A stretch of 64,000 nt of DNA from Octadecabacter antarcticus 307 (GTDB taxonomy: Bacteria > Pseudomonadota > Alphaproteobacteria > Rhodobacterales > Rhodobacteraceae): contig NC_020911.1 of assembly GCF_000155675.2 (NCBI RefSeq), forward strand, positions 4,082,501 through 4,146,500, given 5' to 3'. The notes beneath the pieces were generated by a model. It ran no database searches. It saw nothing but the letters and a program-made list of their open reading frames with translations, and was not told the DNA's origin. Positions 36,826-48,100 of this stretch are shown here, in pieces. A program made the translations under genes and the position numbers. Every line of letters starts with the position of its first letter. Within the stretch, counting starts at the first letter, position 1.

Positions 36826-38363
36826 CTGTCATCCTCACACCCGGTTTCGCGACCCTTGCGCAACTGCGCGACATTTGGTCAGGCCAAAAACCTGCCGCCC
36901 TTGACCCAACATCGCATGCAGGCATCAACGCCGCTGCCGATTTGGTCGCGCAAGCCGCTGCGGGCGATGACGCCGTTTACGGGATCAACACAGGTTTTGG
37001 CAAACTGGCCAGCGTCAAGATCGCAGCCAAAGACGTCGCCACCCTGCAACGCAACCTGATCCTGTCCCATTGCTGCGGCGTTGGTGATCCGCTCGATAGG
37101 GCAACGACCCGCCTGATGATGGTGCTGAAACTGCTGTCACTCGGACGTGGAGCATCCGGTGTGGTCATGTCCACTGTCGACATCATCGAAGCGATGTTGG
37201 CCAAAGGCGTCACACCCGTGATCCCAGGTCAGGGATCGGTCGGCGCGTCTGGCGATCTCGCCCCACTGGCGCATATGGCCGCCGCGATGATCGGCGAGGG
37301 TGAGGCGATTTTTAACGGCGTTCGCATGGCCGCTTCCGACGCTTTGGCGCAGGCTGGGTTGAGCCCGATCACATTGGGCGCAAAAGAAGGCCTCGCGCTG
37401 ATCAACGGCACGCAATTTTCGACCGCCTGTGCGCTTGTTGGACTTTGGGGGGCATGGCAAAACGCAGCCGCCTCTGTCGTAACCTGCGCGCTGTCAACGG
37501 ACGCGATCATGGGGTCAACTGCGCCGCTGGAAGACGCCATTCACACCCTGCGCGGCCACGCCGGACAGATCGCAGTTGCGCGGGCACAACGGGCCCTGAT
37601 GGACGGGTCACAAATTCGCGACAGCCACCGCGACGGCGACACTCGCGTGCAAGACCCCTACTGCATCCGGTGCCAACCGCAGGTGACAGGCGCAGCAATG
37701 GATTTGCTACATTTCGCAGGTCGCACGTTGGAGGTTGAGGCCAATGCAGTCACCGACAATCCGCTCGTACTGGTGACAGAAGGGCTGATCGTTTCGGGTG
37801 GCAATTTCCATGCTGAACCGGTCGGTTTCGCAGCAGACCAGATTGCCGTCGCCGTGTCGGAAATCGGCGCGATTGCCCAACGCCGTGTGGCGCTGATGGT
37901 CGATCCGACATTGTCGTTTGACCTGCCACCGTTCCTGACCCCTGATCCCGGCCTAAATTCTGGCCTGATGATCGCAGAGGTAACGACGGCTGCATTGATG
38001 AGCGAGAACAAGCACCTCGCCAACCCTTGCACCACGGACAGCACGCCGACATCCGCAAACCAGGAAGACCACGTCAGCATGGCCGCCCACGCCGCGCGCC
38101 GGTTGGTGCGAATGAATGCCAACCTCAACGTTATTATCGGCGTCGAAGCGATGTGCGGCGTGCAAGGCATCGAATTTCGCGCACCTTTGCAAACCAGTGC
38201 GCCGTTGCAGGCAGCTATGGCGGTTTTGCGCACAAAGGTCGCGACGCTTGCGCAAGATCGTTATATGGCACCGTCAATCGAAGCGGCTGCAGATATGGTC
38301 GCGACGGGAACGCTGTGTGGTTCAGTGACGCTATCGGCATTCGTAAAAGGCTTTGCAGAATGA
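36822..38363 (+). CDS. hutH: Histidine ammonia-lyase
   Basis: A 513-residue aromatic amino acid lyase. Residues 142-144 (Ala-Ser-Gly in [15 protein letters not shown]) form the MIO prosthetic group. [11 protein letters not shown] near residue 53 is also conserved. It eliminates ammonia from histidine to give urocanate. Overlaps with hutI and hutG (ATGA at both ends) indicate coupled translation. Confidence 0.96.
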   Translation: MTVILTPGFATLAQLRDIWSGQKPAALDPTSHAGINAAADLVAQAAAGDDAVYGINTGFGKLASVKIAAKDVATLQRNLILSHCCGVGDPLDRATTRLMMVLKLLSLGRGASGVVMSTVDIIEAMLAKGVTPVIPGQGSVGASGDLAPLAHMAAAMIGEGEAIFNGVRMAASDALAQAGLSPITLGAKEGLALINGTQFSTACALVGLWGAWQNAAASVVTCALSTDAIMGSTAPLEDAIHTLRGHAGQIAVARAQRALMDGSQIRDSHRDGDTRVQDPYCIRCQPQVTGAAMDLLHFAGRTLEVEANAVTDNPLVLVTEGLIVSGGNFHAEPVGFAADQIAVAVSEIGAIAQRRVALMVDPTLSFDLPPFLTPDPGLNSGLMIAEVTTAALMSENKHLANPCTTDSTPTSANQEDHVSMAAHAARRLVRMNANLNVIIGVEAMCGVQGIEFRAPLQTSAPLQAAMAVLRTKVATLAQDRYMAPSIEAAADMVATGTLCGSVTLSAFVKGFAE

Positions 38364-39160
38364 CCCCCGTTTCAGTGACACAAGGCGCTGGCCCAATCGT
38401 TCTTGGCTTGCCACATGCAGGGACGTTTGTGCCCGATGATATAAAGGTCGCATTGAACGAAAACGGGCGAAAGCTGGCCGATACCGATTGGCATATTGAT
38501 CGGCTTTACGACGGGCTGATCGCTGACATCACAACCGTCAAAGCCAACTTTCATCGCTACGTCATTGACGCCAATCGCGACCCAACAGGCGTCGGCCTTT
38601 ACCCCGGCCAGAACACCACGACTTTGGTGCCGACTACGGATTTCGACGGGTTGGACATTTGGGATACCCCGCCAACGGACACGCAGATTGATGCGCGCAG
38701 GATCGCGTTTCATGCCCCATACCACGCGGCGTTATCGGCGGAATTGTCCCGCCTGCAGGAACTGCACGGGTTCGTAATTTTGTTCGACTGTCATTCGATC
38801 CGTGCAGACATCCCGTTCCTGTTTGATGGCACCCTGCCCGACTTTAACATTGGAACCAATATGGGCGTCACCTGTGCGCCCGAGATTGAGGCTGTCACCA
38901 CGGGGATTTGCAATGCTGCGGCGGGGTACACATCCACCGTCAATAGCCGTTTCAAAGGCGGCTGGACGACGCGGTATTACGGGCAACCTGACAGTGGCAT
39001 CCACGCGATCCAGCTGGAACTGGCCCAATCCAGCTATTTGCACGATGAGGCTACGCCCTGGACTTATGACCACGCTAAAGCCAATCGTCTGCGCCCACAT
39101 CTAACTGAAACCCTCACGGCATTGGCCAATCTTTCACCGACCCTAGGAGGCACCTCATGA
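38360..39160 (+). CDS. hutG: N-formylglutamate deformylase
   Basis: A 266-residue member of the N-formylglutamate amidohydrolase family. Motifs are [33 protein letters not shown] and [11 protein letters not shown]. It releases formate and glutamate, the last Hut step after HutF. The start is the ATG within the hutH stop; the longer upstream frame is only the hutH shadow. hutU follows with a 4-base overlap. Confidence 0.94.
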   Translation: MTPVSVTQGAGPIVLGLPHAGTFVPDDIKVALNENGRKLADTDWHIDRLYDGLIADITTVKANFHRYVIDANRDPTGVGLYPGQNTTTLVPTTDFDGLDIWDTPPTDTQIDARRIAFHAPYHAALSAELSRLQELHGFVILFDCHSIRADIPFLFDGTLPDFNIGTNMGVTCAPEIEAVTTGICNAAAGYTSTVNSRFKGGWTTRYYGQPDSGIHAIQLELAQSSYLHDEATPWTYDHAKANRLRPHLTETLTALANLSPTLGGTS

Positions 39161-40827
39161 CCAATTCACGCCACAACCTGCGCGATGTCTACCCGCCCAC
39201 TGGCAGCGAGATTACCTGCAAAAGCTGGCTGACCGAGGCCCCGATGCGAATGCTGATGAACAACCTGCATCCCGACGTGGCGGAAAACCCGCACGAACTG
39301 GTGGTGTATGGCGGCATCGGGCGCGCCGCGCGCACATGGGAAGACTTTGATGCCATCGTCGCGGCACTGAAGGAACTGGGAGAGACCCAGACGTTGCTCG
39401 TGCAATCGGGAAAACCTGTTGGCGTATTCAACACCCATAAAGATGCACCCCGCGTGCTGATCGCGAATTCCAATCTCGTGCCGCATTGGGCGACGTGGGA
39501 TCACTTTAACGAGCTCGATAAAAAAGGCCTCGCGATGTACGGCCAGATGACCGCGGGGTCGTGGATTTATATCGGCACGCAAGGCATCGTGCAGGGCACG
39601 TATGAAACGTTCATGGAAGCCGGGCGTCAGCACTACGATGGCAGCCTGACAGGGCGCTGGATCTTGACCGGTGGTCTTGGCGGCATGGGCGGCGCGCAAC
39701 CCTTGGCCGCAGTGATGGCAAGGGCGTGTTGTCTGGCGGTCGAATGCGATGAAACCCGCGCCGATTTCCGGCTGCGTACGCGATACGTCGATGAAAAGAC
39801 CCATGACCTTGACGACGCATTGGCGATGATTGCCGCTTGGACCAAGGCAGGTGAGGCAAAGTCCGTGGCACTGATTAGCAATGCCGCCGATGTGTTCCCT
39901 GAACTGGTTAAACGCGGCGTGAAGCCCGACATGGTCACAGACCAGACATCCGCGCACGACCCGATCCACGGCTATCTACCACAAGGTTGGACTGTAGCTG
40001 AATGGCGCGAAAAGCAGGAAAGCGAGCCAAAGGCGGTCGAAAAGGCCGCCCGCGCATCAATGAAAGTGCAAGTCGCCGCGATGGTGGATTTCTGGAACGC
40101 TGGCGTGCCGACACTGGATTATGGCAACAACATCCGACAGGTCGCGTTGGATGAAGGGCTTGAAAATGCCTTCGCCTTCCCCGGATTTGTGCCCGCCTAC
40201 ATCCGCCCGCTGTTTTGCCGCGGCATTGGCCCGTTCCGCTGGTGCGCGCTGTCTGGTGACCCCGAAGACATCTACAAAACCGATGCCAAAGTAAAAGAAC
40301 TGATCGACGATCCACACCTGCACAACTGGCTTGATATGGCGCGCGAACGCATCGCGTTCCAAGGCCTGCCTGCGCGGATTTGCTGGGTCGGTTTAGGCTT
40401 GCGGGACAAACTGGGGCTGGCGTTTAACGAAATGGTGCGCACGGGTGAATTGTCCGCCCCTGTCGTGATTGGTCGCGATCATCTCGACAGCGGATCGGTC
40501 GCGTCCCCGAACCGTGAAACCGAAGCCATGAAAGATGGCAGTGACGCCGTGTCCGACTGGCCATTGCTGAACGCAATGCTGAACGTGGCGGGCGGGGCCA
40601 CCTGGGTGTCATTGCACCACGGCGGTGGCGTTGGCATGGGCTTTTCGCAACACTCCGGCATGGTCATCTGCTGTGATGGCACAGAAGATGCCGATCGACG
40701 CATCGCCAACGTCTTGTGGAATGATCCTGCAACAGGCGTGATGCGCCATGCCGATGCAGGATACGATGACGCACTGGATTGTGCCCGTGAAAATGGGTTA
40801 AATTTACCGGGCATATTAGGGAGATAG
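39157..40827 (+). CDS. hutU: Urocanate hydratase
   Basis: A 556-residue urocanase. The NAD+-binding [11 protein letters not shown] lies at residues 172-182 and the active-site region [17 protein letters not shown] at about 425-440. It converts urocanate to imidazolonepropionate. The operon order I-H-G-U is complete with divergent F-C. A Rieske oxygenase begins only 4 bases after the stop. Confidence 0.96.
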   Translation: MTNSRHNLRDVYPPTGSEITCKSWLTEAPMRMLMNNLHPDVAENPHELVVYGGIGRAARTWEDFDAIVAALKELGETQTLLVQSGKPVGVFNTHKDAPRVLIANSNLVPHWATWDHFNELDKKGLAMYGQMTAGSWIYIGTQGIVQGTYETFMEAGRQHYDGSLTGRWILTGGLGGMGGAQPLAAVMARACCLAVECDETRADFRLRTRYVDEKTHDLDDALAMIAAWTKAGEAKSVALISNAADVFPELVKRGVKPDMVTDQTSAHDPIHGYLPQGWTVAEWREKQESEPKAVEKAARASMKVQVAAMVDFWNAGVPTLDYGNNIRQVALDEGLENAFAFPGFVPAYIRPLFCRGIGPFRWCALSGDPEDIYKTDAKVKELIDDPHLHNWLDMARERIAFQGLPARICWVGLGLRDKLGLAFNEMVRTGELSAPVVIGRDHLDSGSVASPNRETEAMKDGSDAVSDWPLLNAMLNVAGGATWVSLHHGGGVGMGFSQHSGMVICCDGTEDADRRIANVLWNDPATGVMRHADAGYDDALDCARENGLNLPGILGR

Positions 40828-40831
40828 GCAG

Positions 40832-41872
40832 ATGTTTCTAAAGAACGCTTGGTACGTTGCGGCGTGGAACCATGAAGTCACCCGCGATTTGCAACAGATC
40901 ACCGTCTTAGGCGAGAACGTATGCGTATTTCGATCCGAGGCGGGGGAGCTTGTGGGGCTAGAAGACGCATGCCCGCACCGCAAATTACCGCTGTCCAAGG
41001 GACGCATCAAAGGCGACACCGTTGAATGCGGCTACCATGGTCTAACGTTTGATTGCGCCGGCCAATGTGTCTGGGCACCCGGGACAGGACGCATTCCGTC
41101 CAATGCCCGCGTTCACGCATACCCCTTGCACGAAAAATACGGGTTGGTCTGGATTTGGATGGGCAATCCGGCACTGGCCGACGTGACTGACATTTTTGAG
41201 ATCGAAAATTACGGCAACCCTGCGTGGGGCATGAACCGCGGCGATGCGATGGAACTAGACTGTAATTATTTACTAATGTGCGACAATCTTCTGGACCCGA
41301 CGCACGTTGCGTGGGTGCACCAGAACAGCTTTGCGGCCCCCGCCACCAAGGACACACCATTGCGGGTCTCCAAGACGGAAACCGGTGTCGTTGTGCATCG
41401 CTGGATGATGGATCACGAACCAGCGCCGTTCTACAAAAAGGTCGTGGAATTCAAAGGCAATTGTGACCGTTTACAACACTATGAAGTCCGCTTTCCGTCT
41501 CATGCCCTGATCAAGGCAGTCTTTACACCTGCCGGAACCGGCGGCCCCGATGGTCCGCTGCATAAAGACACCTTTGTCATGGACAGCTATAACTTCATGA
41601 CGCCCACAACAGACAGCAAGACGCGCTATTACTGGTTCCAACTGCGCAATATCCGCCCCGACGACGCAGCCTTGTCCAAAATGATGACAGAGGATGTGCA
41701 ACACGCGTTCGAAGAAGACCGCGATGTGTTGAACGCCGTACAAAAAGGCATGAGCAACAAATCATCGCCACATATCGACCTGCCGATTGACGGTGGGCAA
41801 TTGCGGTTTCGGCGTCAGTTGCAGGCAATGATCAACGAAGAACAGCAAGTCGATCGCCAAATGGCTGAATAG
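40832..41872 (+). CDS. Aromatic ring-hydroxylating/demethylating Rieske oxygenase (vanillate demethylase-like)
   Basis: A 346-residue oxygenase component. The Rieske cluster residues are C47, H49, C66 and H69 (ACPHRK...CGYHG). The mononuclear iron triad D155, H158, H163 sits in NLLDPTHVAWVH. Overall it resembles VanA-type O- or N-demethylases. No reductase gene is nearby. It starts 4 bases after hutU, so it is probably transcribed with the hut operon, which suggests an imidazole- or histidine-derived substrate (for example a methylated histidine). That role is inference from position only. Confidence 0.88.
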   Translation: MFLKNAWYVAAWNHEVTRDLQQITVLGENVCVFRSEAGELVGLEDACPHRKLPLSKGRIKGDTVECGYHGLTFDCAGQCVWAPGTGRIPSNARVHAYPLHEKYGLVWIWMGNPALADVTDIFEIENYGNPAWGMNRGDAMELDCNYLLMCDNLLDPTHVAWVHQNSFAAPATKDTPLRVSKTETGVVVHRWMMDHEPAPFYKKVVEFKGNCDRLQHYEVRFPSHALIKAVFTPAGTGGPDGPLHKDTFVMDSYNFMTPTTDSKTRYYWFQLRNIRPDDAALSKMMTEDVQHAFEEDRDVLNAVQKGMSNKSSPHIDLPIDGGQLRFRRQLQAMINEEQQVDRQMAE

Positions 41873-42157
41873 TCGCCACTATTTTCGCCAATGTTGACTT
41901 TGGTATCACGGTGTCGGTCATGCAATGCGTTGGGTCACCTTACTGGCAATATTTAACGCCGAATAGGATATCATCAGCCAGATATGCGAATACACCGCAC
42001 AGATGGATCGGCTGATCAGGAAAATATCCTTCTGATCAGCGTTCGGGCGGCTTGAGAAAGACGTTTCTACAGCTGGGCGAGGGTCACTAAAATTGCGTAC
42101 CAAAGCTATCGCCAGATTTTCACTTGGTAATAGCCAAACTGCTGTTACCAAGGCGCC

Positions 42158-43201
42158 ATGGAATATCTTATACCCCCCCCCGCCGCAGCGACCGCACTGT
42201 TTGACAGCCTCGCCGCATATCCCGCGCCCAGCATTGATGCAGAACGCGCGTCGGCCCTTTTGTCGCGCTGCCCTGTCGCACAGGTGACCCCGCTGGCGTC
42301 CGTGCCAGACTTGGCCCAACATGCAGGTGTCGGTGCGGTCTTTGTCAAAGACGAACGCGAACGTATGGGGCTTGGAAGCTTTAAGGCGCTCGGGGCGGCC
42401 TATGTCATCGCCCGTGACGCTGAACTGGGCCGCGCGGCTGGGCAAACTTATGTCACTGCAAGCGCGGGCAATCATGGCTTGTCTGTTGCGGCGGGCGCGC
42501 AAGCGTTCGGTGCGAAGGCGGTTGTTTTTCTCGCACAAACAGTTCCAGAGGCCTTTGCCGACCGACTGCGCGATATCGGTGCCGATGTGCGGCGCCATGG
42601 TGCGATTTATGAAGACAGCATGGCTGGTGCCGCTGCCGCCGCAACCGAAAATGACTGGGTCCTGCTATCTGACAGTTCTTGGCCAGGATATTTTGAACGA
42701 CCACATGTGCTCATGGAAGGCTATCTTGTGCTCATGCAAGAAGTGGTCGACCAGATGGACGCCCCCCCGACGCATATATTCCTGCAGGCTGGCGTGGGCG
42801 GCCTTGCCGCGGCATCGGCAGCTTATGCACGCAAAGCGTGGGGGGCAACGCCGCGTATTATTGTCGTTGAACCAGACGCCGCACCTGCGCTTTTCGCATC
42901 CATCAAGGCGGGAAGCCCGCAAGTAACGACAGGTCCAAGTTCGCAAATGGGCCGTTTAGATTGCAAAGAACCGTCGTTGATTGCGCTCAAAGGTCTCGCA
43001 CAGGACGCCGACGGTTTCATGCTGATCACCGAAGCCGAAGGCGCCACCGGCAGCGATATTTGTGCGGCGGCCGGATACGCATCAACGCCGTCAGGCGCTG
43101 CGGGTGTGGCAGGATTGATCGCGGCAAAGGCGGATCAAGCAGCGTTCGGGCTTACAACAGATGCCCGCGTTCTTGTGATCTTGAGCGAGGAAGCGAGCTG
43201 A
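42158..43201 (+). CDS. PLP-dependent lyase, EutB/diaminopropionate ammonia-lyase-like
   Basis: A 347-residue fold-type II PLP enzyme. The Schiff-base Lys is K77 in RMGLGSFKALGAAY and the phosphate-binding loop is SAGNHG (102-107). The spacing before the Lys favours diaminopropionate ammonia-lyase or EutB over threonine dehydratase. It is the first of three tightly coupled genes (then M24 peptidase and Asp/Glu racemase fold), a set that resembles the eutB/D/A part of hydroxyectoine catabolism. The stop overlaps the next ATG by one base. Upstream 285 bases show no gene. Confidence 0.82.
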   Translation: MEYLIPPPAAATALFDSLAAYPAPSIDAERASALLSRCPVAQVTPLASVPDLAQHAGVGAVFVKDERERMGLGSFKALGAAYVIARDAELGRAAGQTYVTASAGNHGLSVAAGAQAFGAKAVVFLAQTVPEAFADRLRDIGADVRRHGAIYEDSMAGAAAAATENDWVLLSDSSWPGYFERPHVLMEGYLVLMQEVVDQMDAPPTHIFLQAGVGGLAAASAAYARKAWGATPRIIVVEPDAAPALFASIKAGSPQVTTGPSSQMGRLDCKEPSLIALKGLAQDADGFMLITEAEGATGSDICAAAGYASTPSGAAGVAGLIAAKADQAAFGLTTDARVLVILSEEAS

Positions 43202-44364
43202 TGTCACCCCCGATCCGTGGGTTTGCAACAGCAGAATTCACCGCGCGGACACTGCGCGCACAGGCTGAAATGGCGCATAAGGGACTGGCAGCATTACTGC
43301 TGACGACAGAACCGGAAGTGCGCTATTACACGGGCTTCCTAACACGGTTTTGGGAAAGCCCGACACGACCTTGGTTCATAGTTATTCCGGCTGGTGGTGA
43401 TCCGATTGCGGTTATTCCATCGATCGGGGCGCACCTGATGGGGCAAACGTGGATCACGGATATCCGCACGTGGCAGGCCCCTGATTACGATGATGACGGG
43501 ACCGGCTTACTGGCCCAAACCCTGCGCGACATCACGCCATCAAACGGCAAAATCGGTATTGCGCATAAAATGGAGAGCCACGTTCGTATGCCACTCGCCA
43601 GCCTGAAAGCGATTGAGGCATCTTTGAATGGGCGTGCGCTGGTCGGGGACGGCGGCATAACCCGCGATCTGCGTTTGGTGAAATCTGAGGCCGAAATCGC
43701 CAAGATCCGCACCGCGGCCCAGATTGCAGATCGCGCCTTTGATCGCGTGTCTGAGATCGCCCGCGAAGGGATACCATTATCAAAGGTATTCCGCGACTTT
43801 CAGGCGCTGTGTTTAAGTGAGGGCGCTGATTGGGTTCCATATCTGGCAGGCGCGGCGGACCGTGATGGGTATAACGATGTTATTTCGCCAGCAACAGATT
43901 CGCGCCTGTGCCAAGGCGATGTTTTGATGCTCGATACTGGCTTGGTGTGGGACGGGTATTTCTGCGATTTTGACCGCAATTTCAGCGTCGGCGAACCCAG
44001 AAAAGCCACTCAATCGGCCCACGCCCAACTCATTGATGCGACCCATGCCGCTTTTGCACTGGCGAAACCGGGGGCTATGATATCGGACCTGTTTCACGCC
44101 ATGAATGGCGTCATCAACCCGAGTGGTGAAACCATGGAGGCAGGGCGACTTGGCCATGGGCTGGGCATGCAACTCACCGAATGGCCGTCAATCATCGCGC
44201 GCGATCATACCTTGTTGGTCGAAGGAATGGTGTTGACGTTGGAACCATCGGTGAACCTACAGGACGGAAAAATCATGGTGCACGAAGAAAATATCGTAAT
44301 CCGTGAAAGCGGCGCTGAATTTCTGTCCACGCCGCAAGATCGCCAGATAAGGATCGCGGGATGA
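43201..44364 (+). CDS. M24 family metallopeptidase-like hydrolase (Xaa-Pro dipeptidase/EutD-like)
   Basis: A 387-residue pita-bread enzyme with creatinase-type N-terminal domain and M24 catalytic domain. All five dimetal ligands are visible: D245 (MLDTG), D257 (CDFDR), H319 (GHGLG), E348 (LEPS) and E362 (HEENI). Ectoine hydrolases (EutD/DoeA) belong to this family but, as I recall, lack metal ligands, so this copy may be a true metalloenzyme. Candidate substrates are a dipeptide, creatine-like or ring-opened compound. Start at the ATG overlapping the lyase stop; an upstream in-frame start lies inside that gene. Confidence 0.85.
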   Translation: MSPPIRGFATAEFTARTLRAQAEMAHKGLAALLLTTEPEVRYYTGFLTRFWESPTRPWFIVIPAGGDPIAVIPSIGAHLMGQTWITDIRTWQAPDYDDDGTGLLAQTLRDITPSNGKIGIAHKMESHVRMPLASLKAIEASLNGRALVGDGGITRDLRLVKSEAEIAKIRTAAQIADRAFDRVSEIAREGIPLSKVFRDFQALCLSEGADWVPYLAGAADRDGYNDVISPATDSRLCQGDVLMLDTGLVWDGYFCDFDRNFSVGEPRKATQSAHAQLIDATHAAFALAKPGAMISDLFHAMNGVINPSGETMEAGRLGHGLGMQLTEWPSIIARDHTLLVEGMVLTLEPSVNLQDGKIMVHEENIVIRESGAEFLSTPQDRQIRIAG

Positions 44365-45107
44365 CCCTTCCCTATGACCTGACATCATCACGCCCAAAGC
44401 AGATCGGACTTATCGTTCTGCAAGCGGATGAAACGCTTGAACGCGACCTGCGTTTATTATTGCCCGACAGCGTGGAATTTCTCGTCAGCCGCGTCCCATC
44501 CGCCACAAGTGTTTCGCGTGAAAGCTTGCAAGCTATGGCGAACGATCTGACACAAGCAGCATCCCTTTTACCAAGTGGCGCAACCCTATCGGCGGTTGGT
44601 TACGGCTGCACGTCCGGCACAGCGCAGATCGGGGCGAGCCAGATTGCTGCACTTATTCAAGCGGGCATTCAAACCCCCAAAGTGACCGAACCCGTCTCTG
44701 CGTTGATCGCGGCCTGCGCCCATCTCGGTGTGACACGTATCGGGCTAATCAGCCCCTATGTCGCCAGCGTGTCAGATCAATTGCGCATCGTATTGGCCGA
44801 CGCCGGAATCGAGGTTACGCAATTTGCCAGCTTCGATGAACCGACCGAAGAACGGGTCGTTCGGATCTCGCCGGACTCAATCGCGAACGCGGCTATTGCA
44901 ATGGCGCGCGCAGATGACTGTGAAGCTGTGTTTTTATCCTGCACGAACCTGCACACATTGGATGTGATTGACCGTGTCGAAAAGCAGATCGGAAAGCCCG
45001 TCCTATCAAGCAATCAGGTCCTAGCATGGCATCTTTGCAGGCTTATGGACATGTCCGCGGAACGGCCGCAGTTTGGTCGACTGTTCAATCCCGACAGCGG
45101 CAATTAA
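44361..45107 (+). CDS. Asp/Glu racemase-fold protein, EutA/maleate isomerase-like
   Basis: A 248-residue protein of the Asp/Glu/hydantoin racemase superfamily. It has two candidate catalytic Cys: C83 in VGYGCTSGTAQIG and C194 in FLSCTNLHTLD. This two-Cys layout is shared by maleate cis-trans isomerase and EutA. It overlaps the M24 gene by ATGA. The function within the triad is unknown; EutA helps process hydroxylated diaminobutyrate in hydroxyectoine users. Confidence 0.83.
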   Translation: MTLPYDLTSSRPKQIGLIVLQADETLERDLRLLLPDSVEFLVSRVPSATSVSRESLQAMANDLTQAASLLPSGATLSAVGYGCTSGTAQIGASQIAALIQAGIQTPKVTEPVSALIAACAHLGVTRIGLISPYVASVSDQLRIVLADAGIEVTQFASFDEPTEERVVRISPDSIANAAIAMARADDCEAVFLSCTNLHTLDVIDRVEKQIGKPVLSSNQVLAWHLCRLMDMSAERPQFGRLFNPDSGN

Positions 45108-45113
45108 TTCACC

Positions 45114-48100
45114 CTATTCGGCAGGCACCACATCCGCCGTGCCCACGCGCCTGTTGCGTTCACCGAACATCAGTAAGGCTGGCGTCACAACCAAAGTGAG
45201 CACCGTTGCCACCACCAATCCACCTGCAATTGCTGACGACAGTTCTGTCCACCACTGCGTGGATGGGGCACCGTAAACAATATCGCGCGTAAAGAAGTTA
45301 AGGTTGAGGCCGATGACCATGGGCATCAAACCCAGCGCCGTCGTCACAGACGTCAGAACAACCGGACGCAGGCGTTGCGCGCCCGTGCGAAGTGCAGCCT
45401 CAAGCGGTGATTGCCCCGATTTCTTAAGATCATTGTAGGTGTCGATCAACACGATGTTGTTGTTCACCACGATGCCCGCCAAGGCGATGACGCCAATACC
45501 GCCCATGACAATTCCGAAAGGGCGACCCGTGACCAGCAGGCCCAGCAGGACACCCGCGATGGAAAAGATAATCGCACTCATCACAACAAAGGCTTGGAAG
45601 AAACTGTTGAACTGCAAAACCAAGATCACGAACATCAAGAAGATCGCGGTGACGAAGGCCCCAACGAGGAAGATCATGCTTTCGGCCTGATCCTCCGCCT
45701 CACCCGCGAAACTGAATACAACGCCATCAGGTAGATCGGCTGCATTAAGTGCCGCGGTAAGCGCGATTACCTGATCGTTGACCAAGATATCCGGTGCTAC
45801 ATTGGCTTCAATCGACGTAACGCGTTTTTCGTCGATGCGACGGATCACGCCGGTGCGTTCTGAAGGTGCAAAGGTCACGAAATTGGAAATCGGCACAAGG
45901 CCCGACGACGTCGGCACGCGCAAACCCGCGAGTTCAGACAATGATCGTTCTGCGCGCGGGAACCGCACGCGAATATCCAAGCTACCGTCAATGTCATCGG
46001 GGCGGTAGTCGGCCACGGTGATACCTTGGGTCAGCAATTGCACGGCCTGCCCCAAAAGGCTGACGTCAGCCCCAAATCGTGCGGCTTCGGCGCGGTTCAC
46101 AAGGATCGAAACCTCAACTCCGGGCACGGGGCGCGTGTCGGTCACATCGGTAAACCCGCCCACGGCGTCCATAATGTCGCGGATTTGCTGCACACCTAGC
46201 GCCTGATTGTCAGGGTTGCGCGCCATGACCTGTAAATTTAGGGGCTTTCCTGTCGTCGGCCCGCCACTTTCGGTTTGGACTTGCACGTCGATGCCAGCGA
46301 TATCCGACACACTTTTCCGGATATCGACACCGATCTCTGCGGCTGTGCGCCTCGTGTCCCAAGGCGTCAATTCCAGCTGCAACGTACCGATGGTTTCTTC
46401 GTCGCCCTGCCCCGCGCTCATCATGGATCGCGCGTAGATGCTGGCTATTTCGTCATACCCCAGCAATCTGTCTTCGACAGCACGCACCAGTACATCGCGT
46501 TCGAAGATTGAAAAATTATCACGCGCTCGAACTTGGACCTGCATAAAATCAGGTTCAATCGACGGGAAGAAGGTGACGCCCTTACCGAATTGTCCATAAA
46601 GGCTAAAGCCGCCAAGCAGTAGTGCAATCGCCAACAGCAGTGTCGCAGCAGGCCGCAAAACTGCCTTTTCCAACAAACGCACGTAGGCCCCGGTGAATCC
46701 CGTCATATCACGCGGATCGCCAAATTCGGCTGCGTGCAACGCGGCCTTAGATTTCGCCGTTTGCGGCGCGCGTTTGCCGATCAGGCCACCGACAACTGGA
46801 ATAAAAATCAGCGCCATGAACAGCGATGCTGACAGGGTCAGAATGACCGTGATTGGCAGGAATTTCATAAATTCACCAATCATACCTGTCCAGAACAGCA
46901 ACGGGAAAAACACGCTAAGCGTTGTGGCTGTAGATGCGATGATGGGCCATGACATGCGTTTGGCGGCAAACGAATAAGCGTCTTTTGGCGACGCACCTTC
47001 TTGTAGCTTTCGGTCGGCCAATTCGGTTGTGACGATGGCACCGTCTACCAACATTCCCACCACGAGAATAAGCGAGAACAGCACCACGATATTCATCGTG
47101 TAACCCATCGTCCACAACGCGATAACACCCGCCAAAAACGCACCGGGGATCGACAGGCCCACCAAAATGGCAGAACGCGTGCCGAGGGCGAGGACAATGA
47201 CGATCATCACAAGGATCACAGCAGCGATGACGTTCGCCTCAAGATCGCTTAGCAGGTCTTTAACACTTTTGGACTGGTCTTGCAGATAGGTGATTTCGAT
47301 GCTGTCAGGCCACTCATCTTGTAATTCGTCCACCAATGCTTTCACGGCGTCAACGGTTTCGATGATGTTCGAACCCGAGCGTTTGGTGATTTCCAACGCT
47401 AATGCGGGCTGACCGTTGATCCGCGCGAACGAACTGGGATCTTCGAAGGTGCGCCGGATCGTGGCCACGTCCCCGAATGTCACAACCGCATTGCCACGCA
47501 CCTTGACCGGCATCGACATCACGTCTTCGAGGTTTTCAATCAGGCCCGGGACTTTCAGGACGATGCGCCCGGATCCTGTTTCAATCGCCCCCGCTGCGAT
47601 CAATATATTGTTGCGCTGGATTTGCCCGATCAATTCATCAAACGACAAATTGTATGTTTGGAAGACCGTCGGGTCGATCAACACTTCAAGAAATTCGAAC
47701 CGCTGTCCACCAATATCGACCTCCAGCACACCTTGAAGACCTTCAATTTCTTCCTGCAATGTCTCGGCCAACTCGTTCAGGGTTCGTTCGGGAACCGGGC
47801 CAGATAGGATCGCGGTGATGATCGGAAACAGAGCGGTGTTAATCTCGGTGATGGTGATGTCACGGGCGTCATCGGGCAGGTCATTTTGCGCGCGATCAGC
47901 AGCTTCACGGACTTTATCCAGCGCCTCTTGGTTGTCTCCACCGGGGTTGAATTCAAGCTGGATGCTGGCAAACCCTTCGGACGCATCTGAATTCATGCGT
48001 TGAAGCCCGGTGATCGATCCGAACTCAGTCTCCATCGGTTCCAACAACAGGCGTTCCGCGTCTGTCGGGCTGATCCCGTCCAATCCGGTCGAGACATAAA

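Noticed and set aside
38027..38359. Longer N-terminus for hutG
   Set aside because: It is an out-of-frame reading of hutH; the ATG in the hutH stop gives the normal HutG start.
41918..42598. 226-residue minus-strand frame across the start of the PLP lyase gene
   Set aside because: It overlaps the real lyase for most of its length, has no family resemblance and no ribosome site.
42961..43200. 80-residue N-terminal extension of the M24 peptidase
   Set aside because: It lies in another frame of the lyase gene; the ATG at 43201 fits the family and the overlap pattern.
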